64,000 bases of DNA from Clostridiales bacterium (GTDB lineage: Bacteria > Bacillota > Clostridia > Saccharofermentanales > Saccharofermentanaceae): assembly GCA_017510605.1 (NCBI GenBank), contig JAFWMQ010000008.1, positions 1 to 64,000 on the forward strand. Reading direction: 5' to 3'. Below, piece by piece: positions 35,042 through 43,660 of this stretch. The notes under the pieces were generated by a model that saw nothing but the letters and a program-made list of their open reading frames with translations, was not told the DNA's origin and did no database searches. A program made the position numbers and the translations under genes. Within the stretch, counting starts at the first letter, position 1; each line of letters opens with the position of its first letter.

Positions 35042-36141
35042 TGACTGACAGATCTTCTAAAGATTCCAAAGTTTTGAAGAAGCTGTTCACTGCACTTATA
35101 CTGACGGTGCTGTCTGTTGCTGTTTTATGGTTTGTGCAGAGATTATTAATGCCCAAGTACCAGAAAGGCGTTATCGAGGGTTCCTTCACGGAAGAGTATT
35201 ACAAAGAGAAGGTCCCGCATGACGTTATCATCTTCGGGGACTGTGATGCTTATGAGAGTTTTTCGCCGGTCAAGATGTATGAAGAATACGGCATCTCGTC
35301 TTACATCAGAGGATCGGGCGAGCAGTATATATGCCAGACTTATTATCTTCTCAGGGATGTCCTGAGGACTGAAACACCGAAGGTGGTCGTGTTATCGGTA
35401 CATAACCTCCAAAATGACGTTCCCAAAAACGAAGCATATAACAGAATGACTCTTGACGGGATGAGATGGTCAAAAGACAAGATCGATGCCATCAATGCTT
35501 CAATGACTAAGGATGAGACATTCGCATCTTATGTTTTCCCGGTCCTCAGGTATCACGACAGATGGAATAAGCTCACGAAGACTGATCTTGAGCACGTTTT
35601 CTCGAAAGACATCACTTCACATAACGGATACTACATGAGATGCGACATAAAGCCCATGGGGAATTTCCCTCCGCCGATTCCGAGGCTTAATTATGATTTC
35701 GGCGAGAATGCGATGGGATATCTCGACAAGATAAGAGTGCTCTGCGAAGAAAAGGGCATTGAACTTGTTCTTGTACGCGCGCCGATAGAGTACGGCTGGT
35801 ATGAGCAGTGGGACAAGAATGTCGAGGATTATGCTGCAAAGTATGGCCTGACTTATATCAACTTCTGCAATTACGCTGATGAGATGGGCCTTGATATGAA
35901 CGTTGATACTTATGATGCGGGAGTGCATCTCAACATCTACGGAGCAGAAAAACTGAGCGTGTATTTCGGTCAGTATCTGGTCGAGAATTATGACCTTACG
36001 GATTACAGACAGGTCCCCGGGGTGGCTGCCGAATACGAGAAAGACATAAAATTTTATAACGATATGAGAGATGACCAGCTCCGCGAGATCGAGACATACG
36101 GCGAGCTCAAAAGTTACGGCGCAAATGCGATAGAGAATTAA
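35041..36141 (+). CDS. Membrane-anchored SGNH-like protein, Cys at nucleophile position
   Basis: A 366-aa protein with one N-terminal TM segment (about residues 12-33) and an extracellular domain that resembles SGNH/DltD-AlgX-type hydrolases: a block-I-like DVIIFGDCDAYESFSP (residues 62-77), a central beta-alpha pattern (PKVVVLSVHNLQND) and a block-V-like DAGVHLNIYGAEKLS with H296. The usual nucleophilic Ser of block I is C68 here. Proteins of this fold often acetylate or deacetylate surface glycans. It overlaps the preceding glycosyltransferase. ATG 35041 is chosen; GTG 35038 is adjacent. The family call is tentative. Confidence 0.65.
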   Translation: MTDRSSKDSKVLKKLFTALILTVLSVAVLWFVQRLLMPKYQKGVIEGSFTEEYYKEKVPHDVIIFGDCDAYESFSPVKMYEEYGISSYIRGSGEQYICQTYYLLRDVLRTETPKVVVLSVHNLQNDVPKNEAYNRMTLDGMRWSKDKIDAINASMTKDETFASYVFPVLRYHDRWNKLTKTDLEHVFSKDITSHNGYYMRCDIKPMGNFPPPIPRLNYDFGENAMGYLDKIRVLCEEKGIELVLVRAPIEYGWYEQWDKNVEDYAAKYGLTYINFCNYADEMGLDMNVDTYDAGVHLNIYGAEKLSVYFGQYLVENYDLTDYRQVPGVAAEYEKDIKFYNDMRDDQLREIETYGELKSYGANAIEN

Positions 36142-36283
36142 ACCTACCGGTCTAATACTCTAATTAGTCATATTATATTAAAAAAAATACAGCAACTTTC
36201 CCTATTTTTGTCATATGTGAGTATCACCGTTGGTGTATCATATTACGGTGTTTAATTATTGATATGGAGGATTTTCAGGAATT

Positions 36284-36865
36284 ATGAAATTCGCAAGAGT
36301 TGCAGCTCTTATTTTGGGCGTGAGTATGGTAGGCGCTGGTATTGCAGCTTGCTCCAATGAACCTGAGCCGGTTTCTTCCGACATTAATGTTATTTCCACA
36401 CAGGGACAGAACGCAGGTTCAGAAACATCAGGAGCTGCTGATGCTGACAATGCGGCAAGCGAGAACTATGTTTTTGTATATTCAGGCGTCAATTTCATCG
36501 TTAATGCGGACATTGACGAATCAGGATTTACCGAAGGTACTGATTTCGAAGTAACCGAAGTTGCTTCATGCGCAGGACAGGGAATGGCTAGCCTCTACAC
36601 ATTCAAGGGCGGTTCTTTCTCGGTTGAGACGGTTGTCGGATCAGATAAGATTGCAAGAATCGCGCTTTGTGATGATTCAGTCTCGACAGCTGAAGGACTT
36701 TATATCGGCAAGACAATCGATGATGTAAAGGCAGTGTATGGTGAGCCTACTGAATCTTCCAGTGCTCTTTACATCTACAAAAAGGGAACTTCAGAACTCC
36801 GTTTCCAGATTGACGGAGATGGCAAGGTTACGGAGATCGATTACTTCGCCGCAGGAATTCTTTGA
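36284..36865 (+). CDS. Small lipoprotein A of the transglutaminase-like cluster
   Basis: A 193-aa predicted lipoprotein (lipobox GIAAC at about residue 23) with a Ser/Ala-rich linker and a compact domain of about 130 aa. It shares VASCAxQG, an YTFxG/YTYPG step and a C-terminal IGKTIDDVKAVYGEPTES-like block with the lipoprotein at 41734-42306; the latter block recalls small surface domains of other Firmicutes lipoproteins. Function unknown. GGAGG lies upstream. Its stop overlaps the start of transglutaminase-like protein 3, so the two are coupled. Confidence 0.82.
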   Translation: MKFARVAALILGVSMVGAGIAACSNEPEPVSSDINVISTQGQNAGSETSGAADADNAASENYVFVYSGVNFIVNADIDESGFTEGTDFEVTEVASCAGQGMASLYTFKGGSFSVETVVGSDKIARIALCDDSVSTAEGLYIGKTIDDVKAVYGEPTESSSALYIYKKGTSELRFQIDGDGKVTEIDYFAAGIL

Positions 36866-38232
36866 TCGTGAGTAGTACAGGAAAGAAAATAGGCAAGTCC
36901 ATATTAAAGTTTTTCGGGTTGGGTATCCTGCCTCTTGTTGCAGGAGCCTTACTTGGAATTGCGGGAGCATATTATCTGTATATCGAGGCGATCAATACTA
37001 TTGAAAGCGAGAGCCTCAGACAGGTAGATATCGAGTATGGTCATCCGATCACGCTCGATTGTTTTTTTACCGTAATCCCGCCGAATACGAAGTTCATTAC
37101 CAATGTTGATATGATCGATACGGGAATGCTCGCTTCTTATGATATTGCTATTGACTGCGGCGGACATGTTGTTCACTCGATTCTTAATGTTGTTGACCGC
37201 ACGGCACCTGTTGCTACGGCGGTTCCTGTCAGGATGTATTCGGGAAAAGCACCTGAACCGAAGACTCTTGTAAAAGATGTTTTCGATATGACGGATGTTC
37301 ACTGCGAATATAATGACGGAGAGCCTGATCTTTCTCAGGGCGGCAAATTCAATGTCGGTGTCAGGCTTACTGATACAAGCGGCAACTATTCCGTTATTGA
37401 TGTGCCTTTCAGCATCGTCAAAGACACCCAGGCACCCGTTATCATCGGTACACACGATATTGACGTTCTGGTCGGAAGTGACACTGTCTCATACAGGGAC
37501 GGGGTTTTTGTTTCAGATGATTACTGCGAAAACCCTATACTCGATATAGATAATTCCCAGGTTAACCTTGGTGTTGTAGGAGACTATCCGCTTACATATA
37601 CGGCATCGGACGATGTCGGAAATAAAACCTCTGTTTCTGTTACGGTGCACGTGGTTGTAATCGATAATGCCGAGATGACTTCTGCCGAGACCCAGGCTTA
37701 TGTTGAAGAAGCATACAGAATGGCTGAAGAGGTTCTTGACACTATTATTTCTGCTGATGATACAGATGTTGAGAAGGCTATGAAGATATTCTATTGGGTA
37801 CACAAGAACATTGCCTTCATATTAAGTACACCCCAGTATGATAACTGGGCTGTTGCTGCCATTAATACTTTTACCAAGAGGTATTCTTCGTGTTATGGTA
37901 CCTGGGCTTGCTGCAAAGCAATGCTTGATGTAGTGGGAATAGAAAATCTTTGTGTTGTAAGAGAAAGAAGTGCCGGATGGGAGAACTGGCATTATTGGGC
38001 TTTGGTCAAGTTGAACGGGGAATGGTATCACTGCGATGCGCAAAAGTATTTTGTCGACAATGCTGCAACCGGATATTTTTGCTTCATGATGACTGATTCC
38101 GAGATCTTACGTGCTCCGACCAATCACAATTTTGCGAAGGACCAGTATCCAGAGAGAGCAACCGATTCAGTACAGAATTACATAAATGTTTATCAGGGAA
38201 CGGTTTCTTCAAACTTCCCTTACAAGGATTAA
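36862..38232 (+). CDS. Membrane-anchored Ig-like/transglutaminase-like protein 3
   Basis: A 456-aa paralogue: TM at about residues 18-38, N-terminal beta domain (VDIEYGHPITLDCFF ... DRTAPVATAVPVRMYS), Ig-like domain (about 190-270) and transglutaminase-like domain with C344 (SSCYGTWACC), H377 (WHYWALV) and D392 (YHCDAQK). It is the most divergent copy and lacks a special tail. The start is either TTG 36862 (AGGA 5 nt upstream, overlapping the lipoprotein stop) or GTG 36868. Confidence 0.86.
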   Translation: MIVSSTGKKIGKSILKFFGLGILPLVAGALLGIAGAYYLYIEAINTIESESLRQVDIEYGHPITLDCFFTVIPPNTKFITNVDMIDTGMLASYDIAIDCGGHVVHSILNVVDRTAPVATAVPVRMYSGKAPEPKTLVKDVFDMTDVHCEYNDGEPDLSQGGKFNVGVRLTDTSGNYSVIDVPFSIVKDTQAPVIIGTHDIDVLVGSDTVSYRDGVFVSDDYCENPILDIDNSQVNLGVVGDYPLTYTASDDVGNKTSVSVTVHVVVIDNAEMTSAETQAYVEEAYRMAEEVLDTIISADDTDVEKAMKIFYWVHKNIAFILSTPQYDNWAVAAINTFTKRYSSCYGTWACCKAMLDVVGIENLCVVRERSAGWENWHYWALVKLNGEWYHCDAQKYFVDNAATGYFCFMMTDSEILRAPTNHNFAKDQYPERATDSVQNYINVYQGTVSSNFPYKD

Positions 38233-38279
38233 TTATATTTTGTTTAAAAACTTTAATGGGGATTAAAGGAAAATAAGAT

Positions 38280-40136
38280 ATGAAAAAACATGCAGAAAAT
38301 GATCTGATGAGAATTAAAGGATATTCTTATTCAGGTGAAGGTGCCGGACAACCTTTAATGGGAACCGGCGAAGAGCTTTACAAAGAGGACTTATACACTG
38401 ATTACAGTGTCGACAGACCTGTGATCCGGAATGATGAGAGCACCTATACCGATTTTGGTGAGACGGAAGCCGATTACGGGATCAAAGCTAAAAAGAGTAT
38501 CAGCAAAACACAGTTGTTTATGATCATCGGCATTGTGGTGCTGGGTATCGTTGCAGTTGTCTGCGGTATCCTGCTGTTCAAGTCTTTTGGCGATGAAGAA
38601 AGCATAAAGTCAGATGTCATGTTAGAGGCCGGTACGCCGATAACTATTGACCTGTTTTTTGAGAATACCCCTGTGAATGCTTCGTTCCTTACTGATATTT
38701 CAGGAATCGACATCAACGTTCCTGCGGTATATCAGTTAAAGATCGGATATGGCTCAAATAATGAGGCGGAAGTCGTATTGAGGATCGAAGACCATACCGG
38801 ACCTTCAGGAGAGGCAGTTCCGCAGGAGGTTTACCTTAACTGGAAAATGCCGGAAGCAAAAGAGTGTGTTACAAATCTGTACGATCTTTCCGGAATCGCG
38901 AAAATCGAATATCAGGAAGGGACCCCGAAGTTCACATCCGGAGGCTCTTATCAGGTCCCTGTAGCCGTGACAGATGTTTATGGCAATACTACCGTTTTCC
39001 AGGTTCCGTTTACCATGATCGATGATCATACAGCTCCGGTAATTACAGGTACACATGATCTGGTACTTGACGGTAACCCCGATCAGCTGGATTTTTATGC
39101 CGGAGTAACGGCTACTGATGATTATGATAAAGATCCTGTGATCAAGATCGATGATTCAAAAGTCGATTATACAAAGGCCGGAACTTACGACCTGATATAT
39201 AAGGCTGTTGATAAGGCCGGCAATATCGGCACTGCAACTGCCAAGATAACAATTAAAAAGCCTTCGGAAGAAGTTACCAATACAACAGTTTCAAACGGTG
39301 ATAACGGAACATATTATATTGGCGACGGTGACCCGTATGCGCTTGCGGAAAAAGTTCTGTCAAACATCAGAAAAGACAGTGATGTTGAGACTGCCAGAGC
39401 TATCTTTAACTGGGTCCATGATACTTTATGGTTCAAGCTTCTTTCCGGAACGCCTGACTATGAAGCAGCAGCTTACAGAGGATTCAAACTTCACAGCGGT
39501 GACTGTTATGTCTACTATTCCTGCTGCAAGATGCTCCTTGATGCAGCAGGCATCCCGAATATAAAGGTTGACCGTTATCCGGCACGTAACGGAAATATCC
39601 ATTTCTGGCTTCTTGTCCAGCTTAATGGCGAGTGGTATCACTGTGATGCTACAGAAGGCTACAGCGATCACCCCGGCATCTGGTTTATGTGCACGGATGA
39701 GGAGATCAATGACCAGTACCATCAGTTTAACGGTTCACTTTATCCTGCCCGCGCAGGCGGTTCGACAGAGTTCAAGTCGACAGCGACCCCTACTCCGACA
39801 TTAACTCCATCACCTACACCTACTCCTGAGGTATCTGCGACGGTAACTCCGACACCTGCGCCCGGAGAAACCACAGCGACCCCTACTCCGACATTAACGC
39901 CATCGCCTACACCTAATCCCGAGGTGTCTGCGACGGTAACTCCGACACCTTCGCCCGGAGAAACTACAGCGTCCCCTACTCCGACGACAACAGAGAGTAC
40001 ACAACCTACAACGACGGAGAGCACTCAGCCAACGACGGAGAGTACTCAACCCACAACGGAGAGCACTCAACCCACATCTGAAATTATCCTGCCGTCAACG
40101 GAGAACATACCTGCAGATTTTCCATTGGTAGTATAA
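38280..40136 (+). CDS. Membrane-anchored Ig-like/transglutaminase-like protein 4, Pro/Thr tail
   Basis: The largest paralogue, 618 aa: an acidic cytoplasmic part of about 75 residues, TM (about 78-100), N-terminal beta domain, Ig-like domain (about 250-325) and transglutaminase-like domain with C409 (SGDCYVYYSCC), H441 (IHFWLLV) and D456 (YHCDATE). After residue about 500 comes a tail of about 115 residues rich in Thr, Pro, Ser and Glu. It includes two copies of a block of about 35 aa (TPTPTLTPSPTP...EVSATVTPTP) and then TTESTQP repeats. Such tails often cross the cell wall or are O-glycosylated; a glycosyltransferase is encoded four genes upstream. Confidence 0.88.
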   Translation: MKKHAENDLMRIKGYSYSGEGAGQPLMGTGEELYKEDLYTDYSVDRPVIRNDESTYTDFGETEADYGIKAKKSISKTQLFMIIGIVVLGIVAVVCGILLFKSFGDEESIKSDVMLEAGTPITIDLFFENTPVNASFLTDISGIDINVPAVYQLKIGYGSNNEAEVVLRIEDHTGPSGEAVPQEVYLNWKMPEAKECVTNLYDLSGIAKIEYQEGTPKFTSGGSYQVPVAVTDVYGNTTVFQVPFTMIDDHTAPVITGTHDLVLDGNPDQLDFYAGVTATDDYDKDPVIKIDDSKVDYTKAGTYDLIYKAVDKAGNIGTATAKITIKKPSEEVTNTTVSNGDNGTYYIGDGDPYALAEKVLSNIRKDSDVETARAIFNWVHDTLWFKLLSGTPDYEAAAYRGFKLHSGDCYVYYSCCKMLLDAAGIPNIKVDRYPARNGNIHFWLLVQLNGEWYHCDATEGYSDHPGIWFMCTDEEINDQYHQFNGSLYPARAGGSTEFKSTATPTPTLTPSPTPTPEVSATVTPTPAPGETTATPTPTLTPSPTPNPEVSATVTPTPSPGETTASPTPTTTESTQPTTTESTQPTTESTQPTTESTQPTSEIILPSTENIPADFPLVV

Positions 40137-40191
40137 AACGCACTGTTTCAGGGAAGTTCATAATTTTGTTTTTAATGGTTTAGATCACTAT

Positions 40192-41697
40192 ATGCTGAAG
40201 ATAATCGGAAAAATCGGAGTCTGCTTGTGCTGTGCCGCAATCGTTGCGGCAGCAGCCATGTTTATTATCAATGATGCGGACAACAATCTTGTGCGGGAAG
40301 TAGTGATCGAGGCAGGATCTGAGATAAAGGTCGAAGATTTCTTTAATGAATGTCCTAATGATGCAGGCTTTTTGACTGATGTTTCCGGAATTGACACAAA
40401 TATGCCTGCTGTATACAGACTCAAGGTCCATTACGGAGAAGTATTTGAAAAGGATGTGACACTGAAGATAGAAGATCATACGGCTCCTACCGGAGAAGCC
40501 CTGCAGAAGATGCAGTATGCAAATCTGGATTGGCCGGATGCTTCGGAGTGCGTAGATAATCTTTTCGATCTTAACGGAATAGCGAAAATTGAATACAGAG
40601 ACGGAGTGCCTGATTATAAGTTCACGGGAGACTACATGGTTCCCGTTGTTGTAACTGACTGGTATAACAATTCAACAGTGATCGAAGTCCCTTTCCATGT
40701 TACCGATGATCATAATGCGCCTTTGTTTTACGGGATCCACAATATCACCATAGATGATTCTCAAGGTGCATACATCAATTATTTTGACGGAGTTACCGTA
40801 AAAGATGATTTCGATGAAGAGCCGAGATATACCGTTGATTCTTCAAAGGTAAATATGGGCGAGCCCGGCACATATGAGATCACATACAGTGCTGTGGATG
40901 TTGCGGGAAATGTACGCAAACAAAATGCTCAGGTTACGATTAAGCATGTCGAAGAGAGTGAAGCGGGTGTGTCAGGAGCAAGCAGCATGTGGGATACTCC
41001 TGTCCATAATGAAGTCTATAAGATCGCTATGGAGCTTCTTGAGACACTTAAAGGTGAAGATGATACTGAGACAGCCCTGAACATTTTTACCTGGGTTCAC
41101 TCAAATGTTACTTACGAACCGGTATATGCGGATCAGACATTTGAGGGAGCAGTTTACGAAGCGCTTACGAGGCATGGCGGTGATTGCTACGGATTCTATG
41201 CCTGCTGCAAAATGCTGTTGGACTGCGCCGGGATTCCCAACAAGACTGTACTCAGATATCCGGTAACTTATAACGGCCACTATTGGAATCTCGTATTTCT
41301 GGACGGCGAGTGGTATCACTGTGACTCAACGATGTTCATGAATCATCAGTGGCTCTACTTCAAACAGACTGACAGACAGATATCAGATGTCAGACACCAT
41401 TTCAACGGCCATATGCTTCCCGCAAGAGCAGGCGGAACATACGATTATTTCCAATATACAAATGAGACATTCGGATATGATCCGTATGCAGAAGGAACAT
41501 ATAACAATCAATATGTAGATGGAACATACAATAATGATCAATACGAAACCGTGATAGATGATAACGATCAATATACTGATATAGATAATGATGATTTTCT
41601 GTATGAAGATGATGATTTTTATTATACGTATGATGATTTCAGGTATTTAGATGAACCTTATTACGATGATGATGACGACCTAATAATATTTGAATAA
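40192..41697 (+). CDS. Membrane-anchored Ig-like/transglutaminase-like protein 5, Tyr/Asp tail
   Basis: A 501-aa paralogue closest to protein 4: TM at about residues 5-25, N-terminal beta domain (REVVIEAGSEIKVEDFF), Ig-like domain (about 180-255) and transglutaminase-like domain with C332 (GGDCYGFYACC), H363 (GHYWNLV) and D378 (YHCDSTM). The last 80 residues are extremely rich in Tyr and Asp (YEDDDFYYTYDDF type) with almost no basic residues. No Shine-Dalgarno site is obvious before ATG 40192, so the start is somewhat uncertain. Confidence 0.86.
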   Translation: MLKIIGKIGVCLCCAAIVAAAAMFIINDADNNLVREVVIEAGSEIKVEDFFNECPNDAGFLTDVSGIDTNMPAVYRLKVHYGEVFEKDVTLKIEDHTAPTGEALQKMQYANLDWPDASECVDNLFDLNGIAKIEYRDGVPDYKFTGDYMVPVVVTDWYNNSTVIEVPFHVTDDHNAPLFYGIHNITIDDSQGAYINYFDGVTVKDDFDEEPRYTVDSSKVNMGEPGTYEITYSAVDVAGNVRKQNAQVTIKHVEESEAGVSGASSMWDTPVHNEVYKIAMELLETLKGEDDTETALNIFTWVHSNVTYEPVYADQTFEGAVYEALTRHGGDCYGFYACCKMLLDCAGIPNKTVLRYPVTYNGHYWNLVFLDGEWYHCDSTMFMNHQWLYFKQTDRQISDVRHHFNGHMLPARAGGTYDYFQYTNETFGYDPYAEGTYNNQYVDGTYNNDQYETVIDDNDQYTDIDNDDFLYEDDDFYYTYDDFRYLDEPYYDDDDDLIIFE

Positions 41698-41733
41698 AGA
41701 TAATAGGAAAAACAAAGACAGGAGAAAGACAAA

Positions 41734-42306
41734 ATGAAAAAAACAACAATTCTTACAACTGCAATCAGCTTATGCATGGCGGCATCAATGTTGGCAGGAT
41801 GCAGCCAGGGCTCATCCGGCGGGGAGACCGCGGTAGCAACACGGATCGAGGGCGGTCAGACACAGATCTCGGTCGAAGCTTCGGAGGCTGCGTCCGTATC
41901 ATCTGAAGACAAATACAAATTCACATACAAGGGTTACGAGATTGCTCCCGGTTCAAATGCAGCAGCGGCTCTTGAAGCATTCGGCGATGATTATGACAGG
42001 GTCGAGGTAGCTTCCTGCGCTTATCAGGGCGTGGATATTGTATACACCTATCCCGGATTTACACTTTATGCGTTTTCTGATTCAGGCGTTGAATATATCA
42101 ATGTCATCGAGGTTACCGATTCTCTGATCGACTGCGGCGGAATATCTGTCGGCGATTCGATTCAGAAAGCCAAGGATATCTACGGAACCCCCGATGTCGG
42201 AGACGATTACGGTGTTCTTTACCGTTCAGGAAAGACTGAACTTCAGATCTCTACCGACGGTGTTGATACGATCATCGCGATTGTTTACAAGAGAGTTGCA
42301 GAATAA
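41734..42306 (+). CDS. Small lipoprotein B of the transglutaminase-like cluster
   Basis: A 190-aa predicted lipoprotein (lipobox MLAGC at about residue 22), related to the lipoprotein at 36284-36865: both have VEVASCAYQG/VTEVASCAGQG and ISVGDSIQKAKDIYGTPD/IGKTIDDVKAVYGEPT. AGGAG lies 9 nt before ATG 41734. It closes the cluster, 36 bp after protein 5. Possible substrates or partners of the transglutaminase-like enzymes, but there is no direct evidence. Confidence 0.82.
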   Translation: MKKTTILTTAISLCMAASMLAGCSQGSSGGETAVATRIEGGQTQISVEASEAASVSSEDKYKFTYKGYEIAPGSNAAAALEAFGDDYDRVEVASCAYQGVDIVYTYPGFTLYAFSDSGVEYINVIEVTDSLIDCGGISVGDSIQKAKDIYGTPDVGDDYGVLYRSGKTELQISTDGVDTIIAIVYKRVAE

Positions 42307-42369
42307 TCGCGAAAAAAGGCGGATTTTGAAGAATTTAGGAGAATTTCCAAAGTTTTTTGTGCGAAATTG

Positions 42370-42398
42370 TTGACATATCCGTTTAGGGCGGTTATTAT
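42370..42398 (+). promoter_or_regulatory. sigma-A promoter of rplM-rpsI
   Basis: TTGACA and TATTAT are separated by 17 bp, 82 bp before the rplM start. Confidence 0.88.
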
Positions 42399-42416
42399 AT
42401 GCAGGCTTGCGCATAA

Positions 42417-42437
42417 AAAGGGTGTATTACGCCCTTT
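42417..42437 (+). ncRNA. L13-leader-like hairpin
   Basis: A stem-loop AAAGGGTGT/ACGCCCTTT in the leader of rplM-rpsI, in the position where Firmicutes carry the L13 autoregulatory leader. It is assigned from position and hairpin only. Confidence 0.5.
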
Positions 42438-42479
42438 CGTAAGATAAAAAGATTCAATGAATTTCAAGGAGAAAGACAC

Positions 42480-42908
42480 ATGGCTACATATGTTGCAACC
42501 AAGGATTCAATAGAAAGGAAATGGCTTGTAATCGACGCTGAGGGCATGGTTCTCGGACGTCTGGCTACAGAAGTTGCTAAGCTCTTAAGAGGTAAGCATA
42601 AGCCTACATATACTCCTTTCCTTGATACCGGAGATAATGTAATCGTAATCAACGCTTCCAAGGTAGTTCTTACCGGCAAGAAGCTCGACGATAAGATCTA
42701 TCGTCATCACTCCGGATTCCCGGGTGGAATGAAGGAAATTGACTACCGTACTTTGATGGCAAAGAACCCTGAGAAGGCTGTAGAGCTCGCAGTTAAGGGC
42801 ATGCTCCCTAAGAACTCCCTCGGCCGTCAGATGTTCAGAAAGCTTCATGTTTATGCCGGCCCCGAGCACGAGCAGGCAGCTCAGAAGCCTGAAGTTTACA
42901 CATTCTAA
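42480..42908 (+). CDS. rplM: 50S ribosomal protein L13
   Basis: L13 is 142 aa, normal length, an early-assembly protein of the large subunit. Motifs: [37 protein letters not shown], and the C-terminal [37 protein letters not shown] precedes the ATG. Forms the usual pair with rpsI. Confidence 0.97.
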   Translation: MATYVATKDSIERKWLVIDAEGMVLGRLATEVAKLLRGKHKPTYTPFLDTGDNVIVINASKVVLTGKKLDDKIYRHHSGFPGGMKEIDYRTLMAKNPEKAVELAVKGMLPKNSLGRQMFRKLHVYAGPEHEQAAQKPEVYTF

Positions 42909-42925
42909 TCGGAGGACTACTGATA

Positions 42926-43339
42926 ATGGCAGCAAAGAAAACAAGCAGCAAAGTATATTATTACGGCACAGGCCGTCGTAAGGACGCAGTAGCAGCCGTT
43001 CGTCTGATCCCCGGTAAGGGCAAGATCACAATCAACGGTAAGGATATCGATGATTACTTCGGTCTTGATACACTGAAGCTCATCGTTCGTCAGCCTCTTG
43101 CAGCTACGCAGACAGAGGACAAGTTCGATATCATCGTTAAGGCTGTTGGCGGCGGTATCTCCGGCCAGGCAGGCGCTATCCGTCACGGTATCGCAAGAGC
43201 TTTGGTTGAAGCTGATGAGGAGAGCTACAAGGCAGTTCTCAAGGAGAGCGGATTCCTCACACGTGATGCACGTATGAAGGAGAGAAAGAAGCCGGGTCTC
43301 AAGAAGGCAAGAAAAGCTTCTCAGTTCTCAAAGCGTTAA
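42926..43339 (+). CDS. rpsI: 30S ribosomal protein S9
   Basis: S9 (137 aa) contacts the P-site tRNA through its basic C-terminal tail ending SKR. The [19 protein letters not shown] start, [23 protein letters not shown] and [27 protein letters not shown] end are diagnostic. GGAGG is 10 nt before the ATG. Followed by a terminator. Confidence 0.97.
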   Translation: MAAKKTSSKVYYYGTGRRKDAVAAVRLIPGKGKITINGKDIDDYFGLDTLKLIVRQPLAATQTEDKFDIIVKAVGGGISGQAGAIRHGIARALVEADEESYKAVLKESGFLTRDARMKERKKPGLKKARKASQFSKR

Positions 43340-43368
43340 TCGTTATTCCGGTTTACGAAGACTATTCA

Positions 43369-43396
43369 GGGCCGTTCCGTTTGGAGCGGCCTTTAT
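43369..43396 (+). terminator. rho-independent terminator after rpsI
   Basis: GGCCGTTCC pairs with GGAGCGGCC around loop GTTT, followed by TTTATATTTT. Confidence 0.85.
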
Positions 43397-43491
43397 ATTT
43401 TCGGGAACCGGTTTTGACGGATATGCAACAATAACAGTGAAAATAAACTCTTACCCGGCGTCTGACTATTTTGCCGACTGATTTGCTTCGA

Positions 43492-43543
43492 AAACTCGGA
43501 CAAACAGTCGGAAATCCGAAATTCCGACTTTTTTGCCGAGTTT
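43492..43543. repeat. Large two-tier cruciform upstream of tsaE
   Basis: In the roughly 320-bp gap between rpsI and tsaE, outer arms AAACTCGG/CCGAGTTT (8 bp) enclose inner arms AGTCGGAA/TTCCGACT (8 bp). Additional TCGG/CCGA words lie on both sides (43471-43570). The inner arms nearly equal those of the hairpin array at 21849-22106. Confidence 0.7.
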
Positions 43544-43660
43544 ATTGGCCCGAAAAGTCGGAAAACCGAAGTGTTATCAGCTTGTCCGCAGGTATATCTT
43601 TGCTATTTATCCTTCCTGAATGTACAATTACTACGCGAACTCGAAAAGGATTATCACGAA

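Noticed and set aside
39740..40024. Minus-strand open frame rich in Gly and Val (GVGDGVNVGVG)
   Set aside because: It is the antisense of the Pro/Thr-rich repeats of transglutaminase-like protein 4 and has no start signals.
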